A stretch of DNA of 64,000 nucleotides from Peromyscus leucopus (Eukaryota > Chordata > Mammalia > Rodentia > Cricetidae): the NCBI RefSeq assembly GCF_004664715.2, contig NC_051086.1, forward strand, positions 73,869,486 to 73,933,485. Direction: 5' to 3'. A model generated the notes under the pieces. The model had not been told where the DNA came from and searched no databases. It worked only from the letters and a program-made list of their open reading frames with translations. A program made the translations under genes and the position numbers. Positions 47,120 to 58,315 of this stretch are shown piece by piece; position 1 is the stretch's first letter; each line of letters opens with the position of its first letter.

Positions 47120-47605
47120 TAGCTCTGAGAACATGGAGGAAGAGGGGGCTGAAAGATCGTAAGAAAGAGAGGACCAGAAAGTCTACTCCAAGACTGTGTC
47201 TTCTGTATACGACAGGGAAGCTGCACTCATAAAATTCCAACAGAACAGTGGCCTAAAGAAGACCAACACAATGACACCAGCAGTTAAAATGCCAATGTGG
47301 ATGGAAAAATTTTACAAGACCCTACCTCTAGATGAAGAACTATGGATAATTAGTGGCTGCTGAGAGAGGGAGAATTGGTGTTCTCCAGGGACAAGCCCCC
47401 AGCAGTTTATCCAATCCAATCCCAAGTGCTCAGTCTTGATTTAATAATAATTATATATATATATATTATATATATGAAATTAAGTAAGAGGTCTTGAATA
47501 TGAGGGCACAAATAGAGCGGAGGGGGAGAGGGAAGAGTGGAAATGATAGTGTAAACACAATATACATATGTGAAATTCTCAAAAAGACTTAAAATGATAA
47601 AGTAG
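47120..47605 (+). mobile_element. Lx-type LINE-1 3' UTR, antisense to Hlf
   Basis: ACATGGAGGAAGAGGGGGCT, GATGAAGAACTATGGATAAT, CCAGGGACAAGCCCCCAGCA and a TA-rich stretch at 47448-47476 match the Lx 3' UTR seen at 7850-8400. A G-rich run and an A-rich end follow. Confidence 0.75.
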
Positions 47606-47639
47606 ATTTTATGCATTTTAAAATACATTTATTATATTT

Positions 47640-47822
47640 TATTTATTTTGTGAGCCTGTGTGAATATTTGTGTGGGCTCATGTGTGCACACAGAGTGGAG
47701 GTCAGAGGGCACCTTGTGGGAGTTGGTCCTTTCCTTCTCCCATGTGAGTCTTGGGGATCAGACTCAAGCCATCAGGCTCAGTGGCAAGCACCTTTACCCA
47801 CTGAGCCATCTTGTGAGCTCAG
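47640..47822 (-). mobile_element. RSINE1 SINE, reversed, near complete
   Basis: GGAGGTCAGAGGGCACCTTG, TCTTGGGGATCAGACTCAAG and CCTTTACCCACTGAGCCATC give an almost full-length reversed RSINE1. Confidence 0.85.
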
Positions 47823-49189
47823 TGTTCATTCAATTTTAAAATTAAACTTCATAAGCTGTCGACACACTCTTCTCATCTGGGTTACATATAACAGTGTCCC
47901 CCTATGTTTATGATCTTACAGTTTTTCACCACTGAGAGATTTTTCCATTGTCACGGTATATCTTACATATGTACGCAGTATGCCCACATATCTGCATATA
48001 ACCCCATACTTTCCTTTATTACAACTGTAGCTGGTTTATTCTGAATGACCCAAAATTTCTCTTCATGTACAACATAAAAAGGGTGTTCGCTAATGCTTTC
48101 CAATGCCTGGCTCTAATGAATGATATTGGTAAGGCTTAATGTTTGACAGGAGAGGTGCCATCTCCATTACTGTCCTTTGTAAAAAATGTCTCTGGTTGCT
48201 CCTACACTTGCATCCTTTTAGGTGAGTTTCGGAATGCATTTGTTGAGTTGTATTTAAAATCTTCACTAGGAGCTTTGTGAAGATCACCAGTGAGCCCTGC
48301 AGGAACAGTTATTCTTAACATCTCAATTTTATTTTAGGAGTCTTAAAAAACATGTATTAGTTCAGTTCTTACAGTAGTCTTAACTTTTCAATTTTTTTGC
48401 TGTGTTTTTTTAATTTTAAATGCTCTATGGTGGTTGTTCCTCATTCCCTTATTTCTTCACTAGCTATGGCTGGGATGTAGGAAGGACCTGGTCTTAAAGT
48501 GCCAGGCTCACATCTAGCCACTTTCCCCATCCTGCTTCTAACAGTTTTAGCAAGTCTGACTTTTCTTAACTTTTTGGTGAATAATTTTATCATCTGCCTC
48601 TAGGGCCGGTTACAGCTTGTTTTGAACGCTTCTAATTCCCACTTCTCTCTTTGGGAGAGGTTTAATCTGCCTGTATCAGCTGCACCTGCAACATGAGGTG
48701 GAATGAGGTGAGATGGGTGATCCCACTGTACAGACGTCAATGGAAAATGCTGTTGACTCCTCAAACCATTAAGCCCAAAAGGTCAGTCTCACGGTTAGGG
48801 AGTTCCACCCTATTGTATTGTATTATTGTATTGGCAGTTGTTTTTTTAAATCAGAAATAAGAATGTTAAATTTCCTCAAATGTGTCACCCTCTTTTTAAA
48901 AAATGTTAAGATAATTGTGTGTTATTGTTTGTGTTTTTCCCCTGTATTTTCTATGTTTAAACTTGATGCTTCTCTAAGGTTTGATTTAAATAATGCAGGT
49001 TCAACCCCACTATGTAGGGTTGTGCATGGGTTTCCTCTTTTACAGGCCTCATGATGACATTTCCAGAGGAGCCAAGAAGATTCTGGAGGAAAAGGTAGAA
49101 GAGAGGTCCTAAAGAAATCTGGGAAGAGATTCAAAGTCACCCTGAAACCCAAAGTTGGTCTCTGCTTTGGCCACCACACAGGCCTGCTG
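47823..49189. other. Intronic AT-rich DNA, nothing recognised
   Basis: A small run of TATTG units lies at 48811-48832. Confidence 0.4.
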
Positions 49190-49445
49190 AAACCTTCTCA
49201 TTCCTCCTTTTTAGTAAGAATTTAGCAGCCCCTGTCCAATGAATTGATTAGCTGGCAGGCATCGACGAGTGGGGACCGCCGCAATCTGTGTCCTTTCTGC
49301 TCAGAGCATTGGCTTATGTTCTTAATTTATGGCTGCATCAAAGTAATAAACAATCATGTTATTTATTGCTTAGTCCTCAAGATTAGTTGCAGCAACCACA
49401 ACCCCTCTGGTGTGCGCCACATTCAGGTAGCTAGGTAGACAGACA
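49190..49445. promoter_or_regulatory. Candidate conserved intronic element (homeodomain/forkhead-like sites)
   Basis: Repeat-free sequence containing GAATTGATTAGC, TTCTTAATTTATGG, TAATAAACAATCATG and TTATTTATTGC. These look like clustered homeodomain and forkhead sites. Function is inference; conservation could not be tested. Confidence 0.3.
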
Positions 49446-50559
49446 GGCATTAGATTTAAAGCAGCCGTGTCAAAAGAGACAGAGACATGTCGCTCGGTGT
49501 TTGTTCCTCAAGAGCATGAGCAAGCTGAGGGCAGTCATCCTCTATCAAGGAAGGCGGAGAAAGGCAAAGGTAGTTTTTACCTTGGCCAAATGGATCCCTT
49601 TCCATTTCCGGTGGGTGAAAAGCCTTGTGATCCAAGTCTTGGCTCTTTCTCTCCTGCCTCCTTCTCTTCTCTCCATCATTAGCTTGGATCCTTTTGCTTG
49701 TTATGATCTTCCCGATCCCAGATGGTCATAATAAGATCTTTTATTCTCTTGGCAACCCCCAGATTTCAGGAGAAAACAACATTGGGGGTTCATAGCCTGC
49801 CGGCTTCAATATAACACACCCCTGTTCCTGGAAATCCCTTTAGAATGTAAGAAGCCCATTGCCTTGGGAGATATTTCAGGATCAATAAGGAGAGTTTGCA
49901 GTATGTACAGAGATTAAAGAAAAACTTCCTGAGCATATCCTAAAAGTATGGGCCTCCCCAGACTCTGAGTCCAGGCCAGTTGGTTTCTGATGGCAGGGGA
50001 TGTAATTTCCTTTAACAAGTGCAGATATGTGCCCGTGGTCAAGGTCCCATCCCTCCCCTGCCCATAACTTTTCCACGTAGCTTTGCAATTCCAGGCACAA
50101 TCTATTTCCCAGCCTCTCTAATCCAGGCTGGTCTCCTACCTTCCTTGCACTGGCCAAAAGAATAAGGGAAGAATGCTTTGGTGTTTCTGCAGCTAGGCCG
50201 AAAGGCACCATGCAGGTTTCCATTTCTTTATCAGTAGCCTGTGTGCCATCACCACAAACATGTCTGGGCCAGCCTGCGGGAAGATGAAGGGCGCTGGAAA
50301 GGCCAGGGATCAGCTCAATCACCTCCTTCCTAGATGCATGGGTCCAGCTAAGGTCAGAGCAGCCACTGACTGACTCACAGCAAATGCAGATGAGTGAACA
50401 ATAAATCCTTACTTGCGTATGTTCCTGAGTTTTCGCAACTGGTTAGCATTCTCATGACAGCACACGACTGACCCAGGAACTGAGCTACTGTGCATGGGGG
50501 ATGTTTATGGTCTCCTTCACATTAAGCCAGAGGTTAAGGAGGTAACGTTCAACTGGGAA
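49446..50559. other. Intronic DNA, nothing recognised
   Basis: A 146-codon minus-strand frame (49882-50322) has no known domain and no exon context. Confidence 0.4.
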
Positions 50560-50694
50560 GTGAGACATGCTTAGGTTCTTTCGAATTCCAGTTCTGCCAC
50601 CTGGCTAATATACATCAGGACACTTGTGAATAGAAGGACAAAATGAATTGCTCTGCCACACCCCATCAAAGTCTGTTTGGGAAAAAGAATAATT

Positions 50695-50696
<2 letters not shown>
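50560..50696 (+). mobile_element. Possible MIR fragment
   Basis: TCGAATTCCAGTTCTGCCAC followed by CTGGCTAATAT resembles the MIR core. 51060-51130, beyond the repeat array, resembles a MIR 3' part. Confidence 0.4.
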
Positions 50697-50742
<46 letters not shown>

Positions 50743-50980
50743 TCACTCTCTCTCACACACACAGACACAAAGAGAGAGAGACACACAGAGAGACAGAGAT
50801 AGACACAAAGACAGAGACATACAGTGATGAAGAGACACAGAGTTGGAGACAGAGAGAGATGGGGAGAGAGAGTTGGAGAAAGAGAAGGACAGAACTGGAG
50901 AAAGAGAGAGAGATGGGAGAGAGAGTTAGCAAGCAAGAGAGAGAGAGAGCGAAAGAGAGTTTGGAGAGAGACAGAGAAGT
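50697..50980. repeat. (TC)n followed by long GA-rich array
   Basis: About 20 TC units at 50697-50736, a CTCACA transition, then about 210 bases rich in GAGA/GACAGA. Strand composition flips from pyrimidine to purine, so the two halves are partly inverted copies. Long frames across it on both strands are artefacts. Confidence 0.93.
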
Positions 50981-51130
50981 TTTATCAGCCTCTTTCTGAG
51001 TTTGATTTCCTTGACTACAAAAGGAGCTGAGAGTGTTGGCCACACAGCCAGGGAGAAGAATATGTGAAAGGAATGAGACAATGTACACAGGTAAATGTTC
51101 AGCATAATACATAGTGCCTGGAAAGAACTT

Positions 51131-52045
51131 GGTGAGTGATCTATATATAACCAAATGCAGAACTGTAGATATTATGATCACAGAGACTGACTCACACATA
51201 GATTCATCCCTGTTTCTAGACCAGCGCCATCCTCTCCTGACCTCTGGAACCTCTGTCCTCCTAGCCAGTCTCTGTCCTTCCACCCATGCCCCAACCATCA
51301 ATCAGCTCCAGAAGACATTCTGCAAGCAGACAGACACCCAGGCAGGTCACCTATTACTACCGAAGCTTCCAGAATCATCCACTGTCACATGTGACAACAC
51401 TGAAGACCCCTGCCCCACACTAGCCCTCCCTCTGCATTCACACAGGCAAGTGCCTGCTGCCTCAGGCCTGGGTACTTGGTATCCTCCCCATCCATTTTCC
51501 CCTCCATTGCCTGCCTGCTCCTCTGCATTATATTAGTTCCGGCTCCAATACCGTCTCCTCCATCCTCGCATGTGCTTCTGCCCCACCCACCTCCATCCAA
51601 CCCCTTTGGGTTTCCTCATAGTATTCATCTCCATGCACTTATTATTATTATTATTATTTTTTTTTAATAGCACTGGAACAGGGACTGATTTTTCTCATTT
51701 TTGTTTTGGATTGCTTCTCAGGGGCATCTTTGCATTTCAAACTCTGAAGAATAAAAGCATTTTTAAGCGGGCATGTTTTCCTGGATACCTATGTTGTAAG
51801 GAGCTGTTCCATATGTTGCGAGGGAAACCACCCAAGGAGCTAGAAAGTTAGAAGAGGAAGAAGAAAAGGGGAGCCAAGGAGACGGCAAAGATGGGAATGG
51901 AGGAAGAAACCCAAAGAAGGGCCACAAGAGTGAATGAAAAAGAAATGCAGGTTAAATAAAAGAAAGGTGTGGGAGGGGAAAAGGAGTTAAAAGTGGGGGC
52001 GGGGAGAAAAGAAAGAGACAGAGATAGAGAAGGTTTACCCTGGGC
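51131..52045. other. Intronic DNA, nothing recognised apart from an (ATT)n run
   Basis: A run of ATT units and T lies at 51640-51666. 51840-52045 is purine-rich. Confidence 0.45.
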
Positions 52046-52328
52046 TGGAGAGATGGCTCTCTGGGTAAGAACACCTGCTGCGCAGCATGGAGATGATTTC
52101 AGATCACAGCATCTAAGGCACAAGGACGCAAAGCTGGGCATGCTCCTGCGGCTGCTATAACCACAGCAACTGAGGGGCCGGGAAGGGGGCTTGCTGCCTG
52201 CAGCCTAGCTCAGGGAATGGCAGAGAATAATACAGCAAGCCATTCATCCTTCTCTGGCCTTCCTATATATATGCACCATACCGTGTGTGTGTGTGTGTGT
52301 GTGTGTTGGTGTGTGTGTGTGTGTGTGT
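52046..52328 (+). mobile_element. Composite tRNA-derived SINE ending in (GT)n
   Basis: GGGCTGGAGAGATGGCTCTC is a B2/B4-like tRNA-derived head, followed by a diverged middle and CTTCTCTGGCCTTCC. A (GT)n array with two TTG breaks occupies 52280-52328. Confidence 0.65.
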
Positions 52329-52481
52329 TGTGTGCTCACACATGTGCCATAGGAAAGGTTTAGCCTAAGATCATACTGAAATGGGTCCTCTGTTCCCCGG
52401 AACTAAGAGCTTGCTAAGACTGAATGTTTTTAAGTGTCCTGAGCCTGGGATCCTGGGCACTCATTCTGCCTGTCTCTGTCT

Positions 52482-52613
52482 ACACACACACACACACACA
52501 CAACACACACACACAACACACACACACCACAACTACACACACACACATATATATAACATAATATATGTCTTTCTATATAAATATATATGTGTGTGTATGT
52601 GTAGTCTCCCGCC

Positions 52614-52659
<46 letters not shown>
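52482..52659. repeat. Compound (CA)n / (TA)n / (GT)n / (CA)n array
   Basis: Interrupted CA at 52482-52547, TA-rich and GTGT sequence to about 52600, then pure CA at 52617-52657. Confidence 0.93.
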
Positions 52660-52660
<1 letters not shown>

Positions 52661-53620
52661 CAAGCCATCCTCAGACATGGTGCCAGGAAGTCTTCATTCT
52701 CAGACTGCAGAATAAATACAAAGGAAGTCCCACTGTAAAGATGCCTTTGATCTCCAGGCTCTTATCCAACACCTCTATTCACTGAGTAACAGGCTGTCAG
52801 CAGAAACAAGGGTAAGCAGTAAATCTGCAAGCATCTGAGCCCTGGTGTGTAACAGCAGGAGGGGAGCTGCTCTCTTCCATCCAGTGTGAAGATGGATGCA
52901 ATGTGTCCTGGGGCAAGCAGGTGGGCTCCCTCCCGTGAGTATCATTGTTACTAACCGAGGGTAACCAGTGGAACCCTTACTTCCACCAGCTTTTCAGAAA
53001 GCTCAGAGTTTAATCCTCACATTAGCGCTCTGAGGGTGGAATCACTAGCTCCTCATTCTCTAGCAGGGAAATAAAGGAACGGAGATCAGAAGAACAAAAT
53101 CAGCTCTGAAATGCCGCATCATTTCCCAGGCATGCCCGTAACAAAATCAAAATCAGATTCTTCTGACTTTCCTTCTTCACTCTCAACAGACAAATGTACC
53201 ACCCGGGGTGGGGGCAGGGGGCAGGGCATGAAGCCTAGTCCAGCCTCTAGGGCAAGCTAGGGGCAGCCCTGCATCCTGACTGGGCTAGGATTCTCTGAAC
53301 AGAACACATTGACTCATCAGCCTGCCCTGCTCAGGGACACTGTCTCATGTCTTACAGAAGGAAAGAAAGAGGTCATAGATGAGACCACTCACATGAGTCA
53401 GTCACTCAAGTCAGCTGGACTCGGCCACCAGCAGCAAGACCCTAAATGCATACTTCACTCTACTTCACCCTCTCCCTCACAGGTGCAGAGGAAGAAAGAG
53501 GGGTATCTTCAGATCCCAACATCTCCAGTCTAATGGGCGCCTCGACAAGAGCTGGTAATCCAAAGAGACAAGTACACCTCCTGTCATGCACACAAGCTCA
53601 GTAAAGTCCGATCTCTACCC
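52660..53620 (-). other. Intronic DNA with a reversed MIR near 52990-53115
   Basis: TTTAATCCTCACATTAGCGC then CTAGCAGGGAAATAAAGG resembles a reversed MIR. Otherwise nothing recognised. Confidence 0.45.
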
Positions 53621-53649
53621 TTGTCCCTCCCTCCCTCCCTCCCTCCCTC
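53621..53649. repeat. (CCCT)n short array
   Basis: About seven CCCT units. Confidence 0.85.
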
Positions 53650-55499
53650 ATTGTCATCCATCCATCTCCTCCCTGTTCTGGTTCCAGAATAGTGAGCTTC
53701 TGCAGAAAGTGGGACCACATTTGCCAAGACAACCACAGACCCACCGGCTAGCACACCTGCCACTGTGGTCCCTCACACCAGCATATGTAAGGAACCTCTA
53801 CGTAGCCAGACGCTCCTCCTCCTGAGGAGACAAGATTCCTGAAGGGCACACATATACCTTCTGTACATAAACAAAAAGTTGGCTTACAGGTCACTTCATG
53901 GGGAAGAAGTGTTTTCATATCTATACTCTTTAGGATTAGCATGACGATTAATGTTTGGTGTGGGTAGAATGCTATTGGGAGGCTCTCACTCATGCTAGGA
54001 CCCTTGTCTGGGACCTATCCTAGAGGAGGGAGCATCACATCAGAAATGCAAAACAAATCAGAGCTTTTCACCACAGAGCTTGGGGCTAGTCACGCTACCC
54101 TGAAGAGTCCTACCACCCCTGCCTGTGAATTGGTTGAGACAACACGGCTCCCCTCTCCTGGAACCCTGGACATACAGAAAGAAGAAAGGCCCTGAGTACG
54201 TCTGGAGCCTGAACCTCTCCTGCCGTGCCCCTGGCACCCATTTCCTCCAGCCCTAGCCTCGCTAAGCTGTTAGATACCGCCAAGTGTGACCCTGTGCTCA
54301 GGACAACACTTTGCCCTGGGGCGGTGTATCAGCACTCGGAGTGGCCCTGACTTGACTCGGCAGCTTCTAGCTTGGCAGGAGCTTGGCCCGGAGGATTAGC
54401 AGGCCTCTCATTCAAGGGTGTTTGTCACCAGGCCTCTTGCCAGAGCTGTCAGCAAAATCTGCTTTCTTGAACCCGCTGAGCGGCGAGAGAGCGAGCGGTG
54501 GGACCAGAGCTCACAACCACACGCCTGGCAGAAGCCAGTCGGTGGGAGGGAACAGATGTTTCAACTAGAGGTCAGAGTGTGTGTGTGTGTGTGCCCTGGG
54601 CCTTCCCGTTTTTATCATCAAGAAGAGGACGCAGGGCACCACCCTCTGCCTGCTCTTCCTAGGCTGAGGACCTCTTGCAGACCTGGGTGGGGCGTCACAG
54701 AGAAGTCAGCATATAGGGCTCTGTGGGTTTCTATAGCCATGACTGCACTCCAGGAGGCCGCTAACGAACTCACAGTGCCAGCAGTACTGAGTACCAGCGT
54801 GAGTTCCTTTTGGGATCTTGCAGCTCCGAAGCCCTAGAATGGGGGAAATTCTAGAAAGGGAAAGGTGGATACAGAGGCTATGGATAGGGTGGAAACAATG
54901 CCCACCCCCATTCCATACCTATTCTCTGTCCCACACTGCACCCAATGTTTGGAACTACATAAAAATGGGGCAATGTCCTAGTTCCTGCCATACTTGTGAG
55001 GGATTGGGGTGGGGGGTAGGGCTAAGTCCTGGGAATGAAAGATGAAATCAGGTAGCCAGTTGCTGGCTGGCTCAAACTCTGTAAATTGTTTGGCATAACA
55101 GTGGCCCCTCTTAAAAGGGAGCGGCCAGATCTCTTCCCACCACGCCGCCGCTGTGGGGCAGAAGTGTAGAAAAGAACCGCATTCCAAGCTGCCTTTCAAA
55201 ACAACCCACATAATAAAGGACAAGTCAAAGGGTCCAGTGGAGTGGGAAAAATGGAGCTAGACCACAGCCAACCCACTACAGAGCCCCTTGTGGTATGCAA
55301 GGTGACAATGGCCACCGTATCTCCACAGAGAGAGGGGGTGGGGATTCTGCTCTCACCACGAACACCTTCTAGACCTTCTTGGATATCTGCTGCCGTCTAT
55401 GACCTCATTCTGCCCCTCTGCCAACCCTGTGAAATGGTAGGACTAAATGGGTACATTTTACCGGTAGAGAAATCGAGCAGTAAGCAAACTACCTGACTC
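53650..55499 (-). other. Intronic DNA, mostly single-copy
   Basis: A short GT run lies at 54576-54592 and a reversed MIR core at about 55418-55480 (CCCTGTGAAATGGTAGGAC). No exon recognised. Confidence 0.45.
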
Positions 55500-55880
55500 C
55501 CCCTAGGCCGGGCGACCTCCTTATCGAGCAGGGGAAATGAGCTGGCCATACCTGCAGTCTATTTTCAGAAAGCGGCTCTTCCCGGTTTCAACGGCAGTCC
55601 TCACCGCTAGCATCCGCGCTGCCTAGGTCCCCGGAGACTCTTTAATCGCTGAGTTGGTGGAAATGTGCACGCCTAGCCATTTAAAACCTGCCGTTTACAA
55701 AAGTGCTGCCAGGGTTAGTTATTACACGGACGGCTTTCCTTTGGGCTACGTTGCAAATTTTTGGTTTGGATCTAGAAGGGGGCCGCGAGGCCGGAGAGCC
55801 GAGGAAGAGACCGGTGTTGGCTTTTTGTCCATTCCGAACCTAGGCTCGAACCGCAAACAAAGGGCCCATGCGCTCGACCC
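55500..55880. promoter_or_regulatory. CpG-rich patch in intron 2: candidate promoter or enhancer
   Basis: Counting by eye gives about 23 CpG dinucleotides between 55561 and 55880, close to the number expected from base composition. Most of this window is strongly CpG-depleted. No SINE body explains it. It could be an unmethylated element such as an internal promoter or enhancer of Hlf. No TATA box or first exon could be assigned. Confidence 0.4.
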
Positions 55881-58204
55881 TGACACCCTTGCTCTCTCCC
55901 CACCACCCCCACCCAGCCAAATTAAACAAGACAGGAAGGAAAACAGGATTGTTTGAGACATCCACTTCTGGATAACATGAATAGCACTCAGGTGTGTCCC
56001 TGGCATCTCAAGGAGCGCCACAACCCCCCCCCCAACGAGGCACGAAGTTTGCCCCACCCCCACCCCGCGCCTGGTAAACGTGCTTCCCGCCTAAACCGCC
56101 TTGTCTTGGCTTTTGTCCAAGTGCTTTCTGCAACTCCCTGCACTGAAGTTCACACAGAGTGCTAACTGAGCTGCTGCCTGCCAGTCAGTGTCTCCAGCCT
56201 CACCATCATCAGCCTGGATGCGTTCAAGCCCAGATACCTCCAGCTCCCACTGACCTTCACCCTTCCTGCAGGGCTCCTCATGCCTGGAAACTGGCTGTTT
56301 CTCACGCTGTCCGGCCTTAAACTTTAGCCATCTACTCTCAGGCAGAAAGGAGAAATGAGCCATGGCTTGGATTCCAAGGACCCTCTTCTCAGTATGGGAA
56401 CCTTGGGAGTCACGCCCTGAACCTCGGTTTGCACTCCCATGAGATAATGAGACAGAAGCTAGTCCAAGCTCCCTCTGGGTGCAGTCATAAATACAGTCCA
56501 GTACAGTCTCTTGCTTGTGTTTTGGAGCCCTGTCGTGGGCTGGATGCAGGCCTGTTTATATAGGACTTGGACGACCAAGCTATATTTGTACTGATCTTTC
56601 TGCCATTGCTATATCCAACAGAACATCTTCACGATCCAAGGCAGCCCATAATGTTCCAGTGCCTCTTCGTCCCAGCCCTTTGATGGTGGATGACCTCCAT
56701 GGTGAGGCGTATCGCCCCTGCCTTGTACAATCTGCCCAAAGGCAAACCGTTGTCTTGCCTTCGAACACTTGTGTTCATCTCTCTCCAGTTTTCTTTGTCC
56801 TGTCACCTAAACAAGCCCTGATCAGCCCTCCACCTCCCCTGAACTATGACAAAGTTAGCTGAGGTTAGGGCAAACCGATCTCTCCTCAGATACTATCAAT
56901 GCCATTTTGCACTTAACACACACGCCAACCTGGAGTTTCTATCATATTAACTGTCTCTTGACTTTTAAGTAATTACCAGTTCTCAAACTTGATTGTAAAT
57001 CTTTTCAGGCAAGACCATATCCATGACTTATACAGGAGAGTAATAAATGCTTATGATTTAAAAAAATGCATTTGTTTTTAATACTTTTATTGGGTGCCTA
57101 TTTGTGGACTGGGTTCTGAGAACATAAAAAGGAAATCTAAACTCTACGAACATGCAGTCTGGCTGTGGAGACTGCTAAGTACACGGATGATTAGAGTACA
57201 GGGTGTAAGTGACTGAAAAGAACTCTGTCCAAAGAGCCAAAGGTTATAGTTGAAAGGTTGCTTATTCATCTCTCTCTTTGGAGGGAGTACAGGACATTAG
57301 GAAACACTTTTCAAAGGGAGCTGGCATCTCCGCTAGGCCAAGCTCTGGAAACTGGCCAGAAAGTAAACAGATGAAGAGCAAAGGGGAAAGGAACCGAACA
57401 CACACGAAGATTCCAGACACAGGAGAAGTCACACACCAGTTGGGGAACAGCTGGGAGTTCAGGGGCAAGGAGTGTGGACTGAGAGCCAAGAATAGTTGGA
57501 GATGGTCAGATTTTACCATCCAGGAAATGGGGGCCAGCTGGAGAGACTGGAACAAGAACATCACTGGCATGGCCCTTTTCTGGAAGATGGATGTGGCTAT
57601 TGCATGGGGGCGGGGTTAGAAGAGAACAGAATGGGTGAGGGTCCACACACACCAGGGCAGAAACTCATTACTGATGTGGGATAAGGATGAGTTTCAGCCA
57701 ACTGCATAGGAAGAGGAGAAGGAGAGGGTGATGGTAACGTGGCTACTGGACAGGAAGGAGGTGTTATCAATTCACTGGTGAGGGAGTAGGCAGAGTGAAA
57801 CATTCAGAGGAAGAGGCAGAGTCTCGTGGCCCCATGCTGATGGAGCAGCCTCGAGGCCATGCACCGCAGGTTTATGGGTCGATTTAGGTGTCTGAAGAGC
57901 TGTGTTAACCGGTTACAGAAGTACTGATCTTGAGGCCTCGCCAGGAAGAGAACACACAGCGCAAGAAAGTCAAAGAAAAGATCCTGGGGAAGGGGCACGG
58001 ACTCTTCAGGGACAGGCAGAAGAGGGGACTCAGAGCAGCACACTTAGAAAAGGCTACCAGCTCTTTCACAAAGCAGAAATGGGACGGACCAAAGAGAGAT
58101 GCTCCTGACTACACTGTCGATCACTCAGGAGCAGTTACCAGGCCTGTGAGTAAGCCCGACCACATCACCTCCATTAAACAAAAGAAGAAACAGTTCACGC
58201 TGAG
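55881..58204. other. Intronic DNA, nothing firmly recognised
   Basis: A C-rich run lies at 56026-56034 and around 56055-56066. 57080-57200 faintly resembles an ancient mammalian repeat. Short frames lack known domains. Confidence 0.4.
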
Positions 58205-58315
58205 TGTGGAGGACACACCTATATAACCCAGCACTGGTAAGTGGAGAATAGAAGGTGGCCAGTTCAAGGCCAGTCTGGGCTGGTAGCCAGATCCTGTCTT
58301 TAAAAAAAAAAAAAC
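58205..58315 (+). mobile_element. B1-like SINE fragment with A tail
   Basis: AGTTCAAGGCCAGTCTGGGC and AGATCCTGTCTTTAAAAAAA. Confidence 0.75.

Noticed and set aside
49882..50322. 146-codon minus-strand frame in intron 2
   Set aside because: Considered as a possible HLF exon 2 but has none of the HLF N-terminal residues, and no other family is recognisable.
50753..51301. 182-codon minus-strand frame rich in Ser/Leu/Val
   Set aside because: Mostly translation of the GA/TC-rich array.
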